Positions 42,157 through 51,674 of a stretch of 64,000 nt of DNA are shown piece by piece (positions within the stretch are counted from its first letter, which is position 1; each line of letters opens with the position of its first letter). The notes beneath the pieces were generated by a model, which saw only the letters and a list, made by a program, of their open reading frames with translations, was not told the DNA's origin and did not search any database. This stretch comes from Chitinophagales bacterium. GTDB lineage: Bacteria > Bacteroidota > Bacteroidia > Chitinophagales > Chitinophagaceae. The translations under genes were made by a program, and so were the position numbers. Location: contig JAFLBJ010000001.1 of the NCBI GenBank assembly GCA_017303415.1, forward strand, positions 1,674,001 to 1,738,000, written 5' to 3'.

Positions 42157-43133
42157 CAGGAACGCGTGAGTACGTTATTACCGATCTTCTGTAATATCTG
42201 GTGGGCGACATCCATGGCCATCAGGCCATCGATCTCCGATACGATCGTTTTGGTATTCTGTTCAATGGCTGATTTGAATTCCACCAGTTCCTGCCGAATG
42301 GCATTGATATTTGGTACGGGTGGGTTGGCTATGGCAATGGTTCGGTTACCCGTAGGGGTGGCGATATCAAAGGTGAATACATTGGCATCCTTGGCTTCCT
42401 TGAGCTTGATCACTTCTGATTTTTTCTCCAGGAAATCGATCCCGATATAGGCATCTTTCTGAAAGAGGCGCATCTTACGCATTTTCTTCATCGATATACG
42501 GGACGAGGTGAGATTGGCCACACAGCCATTATTGAATTCGATCCGTACGTTGGCAATATCCGGTGTTTCGGTCATCACGGCTACGCCGCTCGCGGAAATG
42601 CTCTTTACATCACTTTTTACAATACTCAGTATGATATCAATATCATGGATCATAAGGTCGAGGATCACGCTCACTTCAGTGCCACGGGGATTGAATTGTG
42701 CCAGGCGATGTACTTCAATAAAGAGCGGGTTAAGGTCAAGATCCTTTACCGCAAGAAAAGCGGGGTTGAACCGTTCCACATGGCCTACCTGGAACTTTAC
42801 ATCCGATTCCCGCGCCAGTTTCACCAGGGTCCTGGCCTCTTCCATATCATTGGCCAGGGGTTTTTCTACAAAGATGTGTTTGCCTTTCCGGATAGCTTTT
42901 TCACACAATTCAAAATGGTAATTGGTGGGGGCGACCACATCGATGGCATCACAGGCATCCATCAGCAGACCGGCATCGAGAAAGCGGGGGAGTTGGTATT
43001 TATCGGAGACCTCCTGTGCGGTATCGTCCTTGGGATCATAGAAACCGACCAGGTCTACACCGGGTATCTCCTTCCAGTTGTTCAGGTGGAATTTTCCCAG
43101 GTGGCCTACGCCGAAGACTCCGATTTTCAACAT
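42156..43133 (-). CDS. Gfo/Idh/MocA-family oxidoreductase, sugar-nucleotide type
   Basis: A 325-residue NAD(P)-dependent enzyme. The Rossmann start [17 protein letters not shown] and the [11 protein letters not shown] motif (catalytic Lys, residue ~94) are standard. [18 protein letters not shown] is the HD-containing helix of the C-terminal domain. Linked by a 1-nt stop/start overlap to the polyprenyl-phosphate sugar transferase, it probably makes or modifies a UDP-sugar for surface glycan. A TATATTTG element lies 15 nt before the ATG. Confidence 0.8.
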   Translation of the reverse strand: MLKIGVFGVGHLGKFHLNNWKEIPGVDLVGFYDPKDDTAQEVSDKYQLPRFLDAGLLMDACDAIDVVAPTNYHFELCEKAIRKGKHIFVEKPLANDMEEARTLVKLARESDVKFQVGHVERFNPAFLAVKDLDLNPLFIEVHRLAQFNPRGTEVSVILDLMIHDIDIILSIVKSDVKSISASGVAVMTETPDIANVRIEFNNGCVANLTSSRISMKKMRKMRLFQKDAYIGIDFLEKKSEVIKLKEAKDANVFTFDIATPTGNRTIAIANPPVPNINAIRQELVEFKSAIEQNTKTIVSEIDGLMAMDVAHQILQKIGNNVLTRS

Positions 43134-43147
43134 GTTAGCTATTTCGG

Positions 43148-43155
43148 CAAATATA
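43148..43155 (-). promoter_or_regulatory. TATATTTG -7 element before the Gfo/Idh gene
   Basis: Exact TAnnTTTG on the minus strand, 14 nt upstream of the ATG at 43133. Confidence 0.45.
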
Positions 43156-43196
43156 CTATTTTAACCAGAGAGAGTTAGTAACCAAACTTATTTAGG

Positions 43197-43240
43197 TTTC
43201 TCGCAGGGGTCCCCCGAGACTTTGCGATCGCGGCGAGAAA
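43197..43240. repeat. Dispersed palindrome, TTTCTCGC-arm family, copy 2 (diverged)
   Basis: A 44-nt element with TTTCTCGC and GCGAGAAA ends and an altered core (CAGGGGTCCCCCG). It lies between the gntP-like stop and the start of the Gfo/Idh gene. Confidence 0.7.
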
Positions 43241-43273
43241 TGAATATATACCTGCTCCTGAGTTAATACCTTC

Positions 43274-44584
43274 TTATAATATAAAATCCAATAACAGCAC
43301 CCCTACCAACCCCAGCACGGATATCGTCGTTTCCATAACGGTCCAGGACAAAAAGGTCTGTTTCAACGATAACCCAAAGAACTCCTTGTACATCCAAAAA
43401 CCAGAGTCATTTACATGCGACCCGAAAACACTCCCTGTACCCACCGCCAGTACCATCAATTCGGGCGAGGCGGCCCCGGAAACCACCAGGGGGGTAACCA
43501 CCCCGGCGGCAGTGATACCGGCTACGGTAGCGGAGCCAATGGCTACCCGCAACAAGGCCGTGACCACCCAGCCAAAGACCAGGGGGTGCATTTGCCAACG
43601 GCCACTAAAAGAAGCAATGTATTTATCGGTGCCACTGTCCTGTAAGACCTGTTTCAACACACCGCCTGCGGTAATGATCAATACAATCATGGCAATGCCG
43701 GAAATCGCATCCTGGGCCCATTTCATGGTTGTTTCCATGGACTTACCGGCCCGTAACCCAAAGTACCAGATGGCCAACAGCACGGATAAAAGGAGGGCAA
43801 TGGTAGTATCTCCAATAAAGAGCAATATCTTTTTAAATACATGGTCACCCAGAAAATTGTCCGCCACCACCGCCAGGGTGATCAGCAATACCGGCATCAA
43901 CCCGATCAGGAAACTGGGAAAAGCCGCCGGAAGTTTTTTGTTGGGATCTGCTTCGGTGGAGAGAAAGGTGGATTGCAATTTCACTTCGATCCCTTTTAAC
44001 CGTTTTCCCAGAAAAGGCCCGGCCAACACCACCACCGGTATGGCCACCATCAGGCCATAGATAAGGGTCTTTCCCATATTTGCCTTAAAGGCATTGACCA
44101 AAAAAACAGGGCTGGGATGGGGCGGCAAAAAACAATGGGTGGTGGATAGGGAAGCTGCCATGGGAATGGCGACATATAACAAAGGAAGTTTGGCCTTGTG
44201 TGCAATGGAGAAAACAAGGGGTACCAGGATCACAAAACCCGCGTTGTAATAAAGCGGGATGCCTATCAAAAACCCGGTCAGCAAAACGGCCCATTGAATG
44301 TGTTTTTCACCAAAACCATTGATCAGGGTTGTCGAGATCTTTTCTGCCGCACCACCTGCTTCCATCACTTTACCCAGGATGGCCCCCAGGCAGATCACCA
44401 GTGCAACACCGCTCAGCGTAGAACCAACCCCTTTTTCAATTGATTTTACCAACTGCATTGGATCTAATCCAAGGAATAGACCTGAAAGTATGGCCACGAT
44501 CAGCAGGGAAATAAAGGGGCTGACCTTTTTGGTCGTAAGAAAAATCTGCAGACAAATGGCCAGAAAAATGACAAGCAATTGCAT
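43274..44584 (-). CDS. GntP-family gluconate/sugar-acid permease
   Basis: A 436-residue inner-membrane H+ symporter with ~12 hydrophobic helices. The family block CLGAILGKVMEAGGAAEKIS (residues ~65-85), PLYYNAGFVILVPLVF and THCFLPPHPSP are visible, as is the C-terminal ALLRVAIGSATVAGITAAG. It is the last gene of the oxidative sugar cluster and probably imports the sugar acid (gluconate-, xylonate- or arabinonate-like) produced by periplasmic oxidation. Confidence 0.88.
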   Translation of the reverse strand: MQLLVIFLAICLQIFLTTKKVSPFISLLIVAILSGLFLGLDPMQLVKSIEKGVGSTLSGVALVICLGAILGKVMEAGGAAEKISTTLINGFGEKHIQWAVLLTGFLIGIPLYYNAGFVILVPLVFSIAHKAKLPLLYVAIPMAASLSTTHCFLPPHPSPVFLVNAFKANMGKTLIYGLMVAIPVVVLAGPFLGKRLKGIEVKLQSTFLSTEADPNKKLPAAFPSFLIGLMPVLLITLAVVADNFLGDHVFKKILLFIGDTTIALLLSVLLAIWYFGLRAGKSMETTMKWAQDAISGIAMIVLIITAGGVLKQVLQDSGTDKYIASFSGRWQMHPLVFGWVVTALLRVAIGSATVAGITAAGVVTPLVVSGAASPELMVLAVGTGSVFGSHVNDSGFWMYKEFFGLSLKQTFLSWTVMETTISVLGLVGVLLLDFIL

Positions 44585-44619
44585 GGATGAGGGGGTTATG
44601 GTTTGAATTATATTGAAAG

Positions 44620-44697
44620 GTGAGACGTGAATCGTGAGGCGTGAATCGTGAGACGTGAGACGTGAATCGTGAATCGTGAATCGTGAGACGTCTCACG
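44620..44697. repeat. Tandem heptad tract (GTGARNC units) between the FAH-family gene and gntP
   Basis: About ten consecutive 7-nt units alternating GTGAGAC, GTGAATC and GTGAGGC, ending in GAGACGTCTC. The repeat has the same period as the tracts at 2832 and 15999 but a different unit. It lies inside a same-strand gene string, just upstream of the permease. Confidence 0.85.
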
Positions 44698-44705
44698 CTT
44701 CCCCC

Positions 44706-45536
44706 TCACTCCACCGTATTCACCAACTCACCTATCCCTTCTATTGAAATCGCTACCACATCGCCCGATTGTAACGTAAACGGATGGTCGGGTACGATCC
44801 CCGTGCCTGTCATCACCAGGCAACCATGAGGGAAGCTGGTCTCCCGATAAATATAAGATACTAATTCTGCCGGTGTGCGCTTCATTTTTTCAATCCCGAT
44901 TTGTCCATTAAATACTTCTTCTCCGTTTCGGGAAATGGACATGGAAATAGTTGTATCTGTGGGCAATGGATCTTCAGTCAGTAAGATACAAGGTCCAACC
45001 GCTGCGCTTCCATCATAGGTCTTGGCCTGGGGAAGATAGAGGGGGTTCTCTCCCTCAATACTCCGGCTACTCATATCATTTCCGATCGTATAACCGATGA
45101 TCTTTCCTGAAGAGGTAACCACCAGCGTGAGTTCAGGCTCGGGTACATCCCAGGTACTGTCTTTCCGAATGCGGACTTCTTCGTGAGGGCCTTTTACACG
45201 AAAGGCACTGGCTTTAAAAAAACATTCCGGGCGTTCGGCTTCATAGACCTTTCCATAAAAATCAGCCCCGCCAGCGGCCTGGCTTTCTTCCTGTCGCCCG
45301 ACCATGCTCCTGTAGTAAGTTACTCCACAGGCCCATACTTCCTGCTGACTCCCAATAGGCGGAAGGATATCCTGCAATACGGATACTTCTACCGGCGGTA
45401 AGGTTTTTACCAATGCCTGCGTTTTTTGGTAGGCCGCATCATCATTGACCAGTTCGTCCCAGCTATTTTTTTTATCCAGAAAAAATTGATTGTTGGATTG
45501 GAGGACAATGCCTGCCCGGGTTTTGTATATCCGCAT
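44706..45536 (-). CDS. Fumarylacetoacetate-hydrolase family protein, 2-keto-3-deoxy-pentonate dehydratase (XylX-like)
   Basis: A 276-residue FAH-fold metal enzyme. [46 protein letters not shown] and [20 protein letters not shown] are the blocks of the XylX/KdaD type that dehydrates 2-keto-3-deoxy-D-xylonate or -L-arabinonate to 2-oxoglutarate semialdehyde. The Glu pair in PEPEL and the following Asp are metal ligands in the family. The neighbouring IlvD-type dehydratase and lactonase support the pathway; substrate stereochemistry cannot be assigned. Confidence 0.78.
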   Translation of the reverse strand: MRIYKTRAGIVLQSNNQFFLDKKNSWDELVNDDAAYQKTQALVKTLPPVEVSVLQDILPPIGSQQEVWACGVTYYRSMVGRQEESQAAGGADFYGKVYEAERPECFFKASAFRVKGPHEEVRIRKDSTWDVPEPELTLVVTSSGKIIGYTIGNDMSSRSIEGENPLYLPQAKTYDGSAAVGPCILLTEDPLPTDTTISMSISRNGEEVFNGQIGIEKMKRTPAELVSYIYRETSFPHGCLVMTGTGIVPDHPFTLQSGDVVAISIEGIGELVNTVE

Positions 45537-45548
45537 GAAGTTGGTTTT

Positions 45549-46553
45549 CTATTTTAAGGCAATACGTAAAAGATACATATCATTGGTGATATAAAGTGTT
45601 TTCTCATCGGCACTCAGCGCGCAATTGCTGGCTGAATTTTCAAGTCGCAACAATCCCAGTTTTTTTCCTTGAGCCGTAAAGAAATAAATGCCACCCGGAC
45701 CGCTTGCCATGACGATACCTTTTTTGCTTACTTTAAAACCATCAGGCAAACCATTCCATCCAGGTTCATGTACAGATGGGTCAAAAAAGATCCGTCCATG
45801 CGTGAGAGAGTCGCCGGCTATATCAAACATGTACCAATAAGGTTTGGCAGGATCGCTGTTGGCGACCAATAACTGTTGCTCACCCGGAAGAAACGCGATC
45901 CCATTGGGGCGTGTGATCGAATCCACCAGTAAAACAATTTCACCTTTCTTTTTTACTTTATAAACTCCATTAAAGGGCAACTCCTTGGCTGAGTCTGAAT
46001 CATCCTGTGTACGCAATCCATACGGAGGATCGGTAAAAAACAATTCACCGGCGGAATTGAAGACGCAATCATTCGGGCTGCTTAAACGCTTGCCATTGAA
46101 TTTATCCGCCAGCGTGGTGAAAGTGGGTAGGGGTTTATCCAATGGTGCTTCCATTCGTGCTACCTGGCGGTTGCCATGCTGAGCCAATACCAGTCGTCCT
46201 TGCGGGTCAAGGGTTAAACCATTGCTTCCTGGTTCTTTGCATAAACTGGGAGTGGAGTCCGTATATCCGCTTGGGGTTAGGTACACTTCAATTCCTTTTG
46301 CTTCTGTCCACTTATAGATGGTGTTCCGGGGAACATCACTAAATACCAGAAAACCTTGTTCGGGAAGAAAGAGCGGGCCTTCGCTCCAGTCAAAACTATC
46401 AGCCAGTATTTCAGCTTTGAGGGAGGTGTCGATAATGGTTAAAAATTCCGGATCATAAGTAATAAGTTGACCCGTAGTGGGGTAGGCGTGCGTTGGTTTT
46501 TCTGAGCAATTGGAAAGCAATACTGAAACCAGGAGATAGAACAATTTATTCAT
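45549..46553 (-). CDS. SMP-30/gluconolactonase-family lipoprotein
   Basis: A 334-residue beta-propeller. The N-terminus FYLLVSVLLSNCSEK is a lipoprotein signal with Cys at ~16. WSEGPLFLPEQGFLVFSDVP (metal-binding Glu), GSNGLTLDPQGRLVLAQHGN, SSPNDCVFNSAGELFFTDPP and PDGFKVSKKG follow the SMP-30 blades and metal ligands (E, N, D). It would hydrolyse sugar lactones in the periplasm, after a periplasmic dehydrogenase and before sugar-acid uptake by the GntP-like permease. Confidence 0.85.
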   Translation of the reverse strand: MNKLFYLLVSVLLSNCSEKPTHAYPTTGQLITYDPEFLTIIDTSLKAEILADSFDWSEGPLFLPEQGFLVFSDVPRNTIYKWTEAKGIEVYLTPSGYTDSTPSLCKEPGSNGLTLDPQGRLVLAQHGNRQVARMEAPLDKPLPTFTTLADKFNGKRLSSPNDCVFNSAGELFFTDPPYGLRTQDDSDSAKELPFNGVYKVKKKGEIVLLVDSITRPNGIAFLPGEQQLLVANSDPAKPYWYMFDIAGDSLTHGRIFFDPSVHEPGWNGLPDGFKVSKKGIVMASGPGGIYFFTAQGKKLGLLRLENSASNCALSADEKTLYITNDMYLLRIALK

Positions 46554-46583
46554 GATATCGATTGGTTTTTATTCCTGAATTAT

Positions 46584-46634
46584 TAGTTTCTCGCAGCGCC
46601 CGCAAAGAAGCGCTGCGGACGCTGCGAGAAACTA
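46584..46634. repeat. Dispersed palindrome, TTTCTCGC-arm family, copy 3 (perfect arms)
   Basis: Perfect 15-bp arms TAGTTTCTCGCAGCG and CGCTGCGAGAAACTA around an AAGAAGCGCTGCG core. The central 45 nt align without gaps to the copy at 9508-9552. It lies between the dehydratase stop (46639) and the lactonase start. Confidence 0.9.
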
Positions 46635-46638
46635 AAAA

Positions 46639-48357
46639 TTAGTGCGAATCGCGCGTAACTGCACTTCCGCTACTTCCTTGTAAAAAGTCCAGGTCCGCCC
46701 CTTTATCCGCTCCCATTACGTGCTTTACATACATACTCACATAGCCTCTTGTCGCAGCAGGTGCAGGCGGTGTCCAGGCTGCCCGTCGTTTTGCTAATTC
46801 TTCCTCGGACACCAGCAGCTGCAGTTTACGGTTAGGGACATCCAGTTCGATCAGGTCACCGTTTTGCACCAGGGCCAGTGTACCACCGATAGCGCTTTCA
46901 GGTGATACATGCAATACGGCTGTGCCGTAGGCCGTACCACTCATGCGTCCATCGCTGATACGCACCATATCACGAACGCCTTTTTCCAATAGTTTTTTTG
47001 GCAGCGCCATATTACCCACCTCAGGCATTCCGGGATAACCTACCGGGCCTACGTATTTTAATACCATCACACAGGTTTCATCAATATCCAGGTTGGGGTC
47101 ATCAATGCGTTGGTGGTAGTCTTCAATACTTTCAAACACCACGGCACGGCCTGTATGTTTCATCAGCGCTGGGGTAGCGGCGCTTGGTTTGATTACCGCC
47201 CCATTTTCTGCCAGGTTACCTTTTACCACTACACAGCCGGCTTCGGCGATCAGTGGTTTATCATACGAGGCGATCACGGCAGGATTATAACATGTCGTTT
47301 CTCCTTTGATATTTTCGTGATGATTTTTACCGGTTACGGTGATCACATTTTTATGTAGTTTTTCCCGGAGTTCATGTAGAATCACCGGCAGCCCGCCTGC
47401 ATAATAGAAATCTTCCATTAAATAAGTGCCAGATGGCATCAGGTTAAGCAGCAGAGGTATTTTGCTGCCGATCCGGTCAAAATCATCCAGCGAAAGATCC
47501 ACACCGATACGTCCCGCAATAGCCGTTAAATGGATCAGGAAATTGGAAGATCCACCCACGGCGGCATTGGTGATGATGGCGTTTTCAAAAGCCTCACGCG
47601 TCAAAATTTTATCGATCGTCAGGTTTTCTTTCACCATCTCCACTATTCGACGGCCGCTCAATTGGGCCATCACTTTCTTTCTGGAGTCAGCAGCCGGAAT
47701 AGCGGAGGCCCCACTCAGGGTTAGCCCCAGGCTTTCGACCATCACGGCCATGGTACTTGCTGTTCCCATTGTCATACAATGACCAATGCTACGGCTCATG
47801 CAGCTTTCCGCATATTCCACTTCCTCCTGGTTCATTTTTCCCGTCTTCATGTCTTCATCAAATTTCCAGACATGTGTGCCGCTACCAATCGTCTGTCCTT
47901 TGTACCGGCCATTGAGCATCGGACCACCCGGAACTACGATCGTAGGCAATCCCACACTTGCTGCCCCCATGACGGTGGAGGGAGTGGTTTTATCACAACC
48001 CGTCAGAAGCACCACGCCGTCAATCGGGTTACCCCGTATGGATTCCTCGGCATCCATGCTCGCCAGGTTGCGAAACAGCATGGCGGTTGGTTTGAGTAAG
48101 GTTTCCCCCAGGCTCATGATCGGAAATTCTACAGGAAAGCCTCCGGCTTCCAGCACTCCTCGTTTTACCGATTCTGCATGGTCGCGAAAATGTGCATTAC
48201 AGGGAGTTAATTCACTAAATGTATTGCAGATGCCGATCACAGGTCGGCCATCAAAATGATCGGTGGGCATGCCCTGGTTCTTCATCCAGCTCCGATAGAT
48301 GATCCCATCTTTGTCTTTGCGGCCAAACCAGTCATGGCTTCTTAGTCTTTTGCTCAT
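46639..48357 (-). CDS. IlvD/Edd-family sugar-acid dehydratase (arabinonate/xylonate type)
   Basis: A 572-residue Fe-S dehydratase. GICNTFSELTPCNAHFRDHA (residues ~44-63) carries the first cluster Cys, LLTGCDKTTPSTVMGA the second and SCMSRSIGHCMTMGTAS the third. RISDGRMSGTAYGTAVLHVSPE near the C-terminus is the substrate-site block. The N-terminus, LRSHDWFGRKDKDGIIYRSW, is characteristic of the arabinonate/xylonate/galactonate group rather than IlvD proper. It makes the 2-keto-3-deoxy acid used by the FAH-family enzyme downstream. Confidence 0.85.
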   Translation of the reverse strand: MSKRLRSHDWFGRKDKDGIIYRSWMKNQGMPTDHFDGRPVIGICNTFSELTPCNAHFRDHAESVKRGVLEAGGFPVEFPIMSLGETLLKPTAMLFRNLASMDAEESIRGNPIDGVVLLTGCDKTTPSTVMGAASVGLPTIVVPGGPMLNGRYKGQTIGSGTHVWKFDEDMKTGKMNQEEVEYAESCMSRSIGHCMTMGTASTMAVMVESLGLTLSGASAIPAADSRKKVMAQLSGRRIVEMVKENLTIDKILTREAFENAIITNAAVGGSSNFLIHLTAIAGRIGVDLSLDDFDRIGSKIPLLLNLMPSGTYLMEDFYYAGGLPVILHELREKLHKNVITVTGKNHHENIKGETTCYNPAVIASYDKPLIAEAGCVVVKGNLAENGAVIKPSAATPALMKHTGRAVVFESIEDYHQRIDDPNLDIDETCVMVLKYVGPVGYPGMPEVGNMALPKKLLEKGVRDMVRISDGRMSGTAYGTAVLHVSPESAIGGTLALVQNGDLIELDVPNRKLQLLVSEEELAKRRAAWTPPAPAATRGYVSMYVKHVMGADKGADLDFLQGSSGSAVTRDSH

Positions 48358-48385
48358 CGTGTTAAGCGGGTTGTAAAATTAATTG

Positions 48386-48646
48386 TCATTCGAAATTCCC
48401 GTTGATATCATTCTTTGTCAATTCACCATCAACCAATCTAAAGATAGACAATGAATTCTTGTTTTTAAGTTCAACCGGCAGAAGAGAATCAGGCATTCCC
48501 TGATAACATACTGGCCGGGTAAATCGATAAATGGCAGCCGTTCCAACCGAGGTGGTTTTGCTGTCCGTTGTGGAAGGAAATGGCCCGCCATGAAGAAATA
48601 CGCGGTCAGGAATGTGCCGTTTTTTGAATAAAACATCAGCGGTTTG
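48386..48646 (-). pseudogene. C-terminal remnant of a 2-oxoglutarate-semialdehyde (aldehyde) dehydrogenase
   Basis: The minus frame ending at the TGA 48386-48388 reads GGPFPSTTDSKTTSVGTAAI then YRFTRPVCYQGMPDSLLPVE and a tail with IFRLVDGEL. This is the C-terminal segment of NADP-dependent 2-oxoglutarate-semialdehyde dehydrogenases. The frame is closed upstream by TAG at 48647, there is no start codon or catalytic domain, and only about 67 clearly homologous residues remain. The preceding ~20 codons (ADVLFKKRHIPDRVFL) do not look like the family. It sits exactly where the last Weimberg-pathway enzyme would be expected. Confidence 0.72.
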
Positions 48647-48654
48647 CTACCGGG

Positions 48655-49764
48655 CTAAACCAGTGAAATGGTTTTCCCGGTATGCATCGCTTCATAAACA
48701 GCATTGATCAGTTTTACATCGCGTTTTCCCATTTCACCACCGGTCCGTATTTTCTCTCCTTTTTTAATGGCCTCCGTCATTGCATCCATTTGCCGGGCTT
48801 GCTGGTTTACCCGGGGGAAATTCATGGCACCGTCAGGCGTTTTGCCTTGAATGCCGCCATAGTTATAAGCCGGGGAAAGTTCAAAGGTTCCTTTGGCAGC
48901 TTCTGCCCGCAGAAAATTATAACTTTCGCTGTAGCTGCATTTTCCTTTGGCAATAAGTCCGTTGGGCATATCAAATTCCCAGGTAAGGGATTCCTCTACC
49001 TCTTTGAATTTTTCCATATCCTTTTTGGGGCCCTCGGTGGCTCTCACAGCTACGGGTTCCATGCCTGTCGTATAGCATATTCCCTGTATGCAGTAAATGC
49101 CAATGTCCTGAAGCGGTCCACCACCCGACATGGCTTTTTTCAATCGCCATTGTTTAGGGTCACCAATGGTAAAGGCAAATCCTGCGTTTAATTTTTCAAT
49201 ATTGCCATAAACTTTTTGCGTGCCGAGTCTGACCATTTCCTGATTAAAGGGTTCGTAATGCAGGCGGTAACCAATACCCAGTTGTACATTGGCGTCCTTA
49301 CAGGCCTTGATCATTTTATCACATTCCTCCACGGTCAGCGCCATCGGCTTTTCACAGATCACATGTTTGCCTGCTTTGGCGGCACGGATGGTGAATTCGG
49401 CGTGCATGGAATTCGGAAGCACTACGTACACAATATCAATATCCTTGTTGTCGCGGATCGTGTCAAAGTTTTCGTAGTTATAAATATTGGCATCGGGAAT
49501 TTTGTATTTCTCCTTCCAACCTGGGATTTTAGAAGGGGTGCCTGTCACGATCCCGGCCAGGTAACAATGTTCTGTTTCCAGCAGGGCAGGGGCCAGTTGA
49601 TTTCCGGCATATCCTCCGAGTCCAACCAGGGCGATGCCCAGTTTGTCTTTTTTGTCTTTCATGGTAGGGGTAAAGAGGTTTGAGTGGGCAAAGGGCAGTA
49701 CCAATCCGGTCAGGCCAGCCTGGTATACAAAATCCCTGCGTGAAATGGGTTTTCTCGTTGGCAT
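48655..49764 (-). CDS. Tat-exported Gfo/Idh/MocA-family oxidoreductase (glucose-fructose oxidoreductase-like)
   Basis: A 369-residue protein with a twin-arginine signal, PISRRDFVYQAGLTGLVLPF, at residues 5-24. The NADP-binding Rossmann region starts LGIALVGLGGYAGNQLAPAL; CEKPMALTVEECDKMI holds the catalytic Lys (residue ~140) and LQDIGIYCIQGICYTTG the C-terminal domain helix. Export with bound cofactor fits periplasmic sugar oxidation, supplying the lactone for the SMP-30 protein. It lies immediately upstream of the dehydrogenase remnant. Confidence 0.85.
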   Translation of the reverse strand: MPTRKPISRRDFVYQAGLTGLVLPFAHSNLFTPTMKDKKDKLGIALVGLGGYAGNQLAPALLETEHCYLAGIVTGTPSKIPGWKEKYKIPDANIYNYENFDTIRDNKDIDIVYVVLPNSMHAEFTIRAAKAGKHVICEKPMALTVEECDKMIKACKDANVQLGIGYRLHYEPFNQEMVRLGTQKVYGNIEKLNAGFAFTIGDPKQWRLKKAMSGGGPLQDIGIYCIQGICYTTGMEPVAVRATEGPKKDMEKFKEVEESLTWEFDMPNGLIAKGKCSYSESYNFLRAEAAKGTFELSPAYNYGGIQGKTPDGAMNFPRVNQQARQMDAMTEAIKKGEKIRTGGEMGKRDVKLINAVYEAMHTGKTISLV

Positions 49765-49921
49765 AAAATGGTTTTTTTGTGTGGGTGGGCGCAGACTTCC
49801 GGCCAGGTGATTAGGTCTGGCAAGATCGTTTTTTGAGGAGAAGCGGCAGAGAGTTAAATATACGGAAATTATTTTTTGGATGAAGATTTGGCTAATTTCA
49901 TAAAACGACGACCATCAGGTT

Positions 49922-50785
49922 ATGAAAAAGATCCCTGTCAGACAGATTGCTCCGGCAAACCAGGATATCCATACACAGGCCCGGTTTAATATCCGTAAGG
50001 TTGGGGACATCACACGCGGGGGCGACCTGTACCATGGGTTACACCGGCATGACTTCAACTTTATTTTGCTGATAGAAGAAGGACAAGGAACCCATGAAAT
50101 TGATTTTGTCAGCTATAAGGTGCAGGATCGTTCACTATTTATGCTTCGGCCTGGCCAGGTTCACCAGCTTGAACTGAAAGCCGGCGCCAAAGGCTACCTG
50201 CTTGAAAGTCACCCCAGGTTTTACCAGGCGGCTGGCAAGGAAGCTTTACATCGGGTGAGAAAAGCCTGGAGCAAGGGTCATTGCAGACTCACCAGTCAAA
50301 GCTTTGACCGGCTGCACGAACTGCTTGGAAATATTTATGAAGAGTATATTGGCAAAGAAGAAGGCTTTCTGGATGCCATAAAAGCAAACCTCGATCTTTT
50401 CTTTATTGAATTCATCCGCCAAAGCCCGGATCCAAAAGGTAGTCCGCAGCATAAAAATTCCTATTCGCTGGAAAGATTGGAGGAGTTTCAGGATCTGTTG
50501 GAAAAGCATATCGCCGAGAACAAACAGGTTTCTTTTTATATCCAACGGATGAACCTTTCTGCCTATCAATTGAACGAGGTGACCAGAACCACAATTGGGA
50601 AGACCGCCTCCGAGATGATCAACGAGCAGATCCTTCTCGAAGGCCGTCGCTATTTGCTTGGCACCACCCATCAGATAAAAGTAGTGGCCGATCTGTTGGG
50701 GTACGAGGATGTTTCCTATTTTATTCGCTTCTTTAAAAAGCATACCGGTCTGACACCTGAAGCCTACCGGGCCAAATTCGGCTGA
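49922..50785 (+). CDS. AraC-family transcriptional regulator
   Basis: A 287-residue regulator: an N-terminal cupin sensor domain (residues ~35-100, with HRHDFNFILLIEEGQGTHEID and LRPGQVHQLEL) and a C-terminal double helix-turn-helix (residues ~190-287, QRMNLSAYQLNEVTRTTIGK, LLGYEDVSYFIRFFKKHTGL). It is transcribed divergently from the oxidative sugar cluster, separated by 157 nt, and is the obvious candidate regulator of that cluster. Direct binding sites were not identified. Confidence 0.85.
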   Translation: MKKIPVRQIAPANQDIHTQARFNIRKVGDITRGGDLYHGLHRHDFNFILLIEEGQGTHEIDFVSYKVQDRSLFMLRPGQVHQLELKAGAKGYLLESHPRFYQAAGKEALHRVRKAWSKGHCRLTSQSFDRLHELLGNIYEEYIGKEEGFLDAIKANLDLFFIEFIRQSPDPKGSPQHKNSYSLERLEEFQDLLEKHIAENKQVSFYIQRMNLSAYQLNEVTRTTIGKTASEMINEQILLEGRRYLLGTTHQIKVVADLLGYEDVSYFIRFFKKHTGLTPEAYRAKFG

Positions 50786-50802
50786 GTAGGCTATTGTTCA
50801 AA

Positions 50803-51471
50803 TTACTTCACATTACCTTTCCTGAATCCTTTTATAATCAGGTATAACCCAAGCGAGAATTCAAATGTAGCAACCAGCAGAGCCGATCCAAACGACCAGA
50901 TCGAAACCCTGTCGATAACGCCAAACATCACACAGAGGTAACCGGCTATTAACGGGAAGGCCCCGATCATACCCAGCATAGCAAGCCCACGCGGTACCAG
51001 TTTTGATTTATACAACAGGTAACCCAACAAAAGGTCATCGATGGCCGGGAGAAATCCTTGTCCTAAAGTGAAGATGCGATTGTAAAGAGCCACCATGGTT
51101 TGTGCTGCCGCCTGACCTTCTGCTCCTATTCCACTTTTCCGTAGCGTGATCGCTCCCAGGAGGAAGGCGACCCCCAGAAATATGGTGGCGGCTTCCAATA
51201 CCCGGGCAGCAACCAGTCCCAGCGCGGCCGTTTGATTTTGTTTTTTTAATACCGGAAATAATACAACTGCCGTGGCAATCCCGGTCAATGCCACAATGAT
51301 TTCAAGAAGCCCTCCTGTAATAATCGGGGCATCCAGGCCTTGTGACAGGATAAAACCGGGCGACTGTATGTCTTGATAGAGACTAAATGTAGGGATCGAT
51401 ACAAAAGTGAGTACATAAAATATACCTGCCCAAAGGGATATTTTACGGTGGTTGTTGGTTGTCATTTCCAT
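50803..51471 (-). CDS. DUF4386-family membrane protein
   Basis: A 222-residue integral membrane protein with about six hydrophobic helices. The opening KISLWAGIFYVLTFVSIPT and the central ALGLVAARVLEAATIFLGV match DUF4386 proteins, whose function is unknown. The start at 51471 was chosen over 51534 because a TACTTTTG promoter element on this strand (51498-51491) lies between the two ATGs. Confidence 0.78.
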   Translation of the reverse strand: MEMTTNNHRKISLWAGIFYVLTFVSIPTFSLYQDIQSPGFILSQGLDAPIITGGLLEIIVALTGIATAVVLFPVLKKQNQTAALGLVAARVLEAATIFLGVAFLLGAITLRKSGIGAEGQAAAQTMVALYNRIFTLGQGFLPAIDDLLLGYLLYKSKLVPRGLAMLGMIGAFPLIAGYLCVMFGVIDRVSIWSFGSALLVATFEFSLGLYLIIKGFRKGNVK

Positions 51472-51490
51472 GTTATTATTTTTTGAAGGG

Positions 51491-51498
51491 CAAAAGTA
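51491..51498 (-). promoter_or_regulatory. TACTTTTG -7 element before the DUF4386 gene
   Basis: Matches TAnnTTTG and ends 19 nt before the ATG at 51471. A second TACTTTTG on the plus strand (51637-51644) is 31 nt upstream of the next gene, so the 200-nt gap holds divergent promoters. Confidence 0.45.
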
Positions 51499-51674
51499 AA
51501 ATGACAATGAAGCGGGGGATAGGACAAAAATCAAATTGAATCGGACAAGGCTGGGATTTCGACAGGATCTTTTTCGTTTTTAGAATTATCCTATTCAATT
51601 CAATTCTTGTCCTGTTATCAGGCCTGCCTGCGCCACTACTTTTGCTTTTTGATCATTCTAAAAACTAAATTGAA

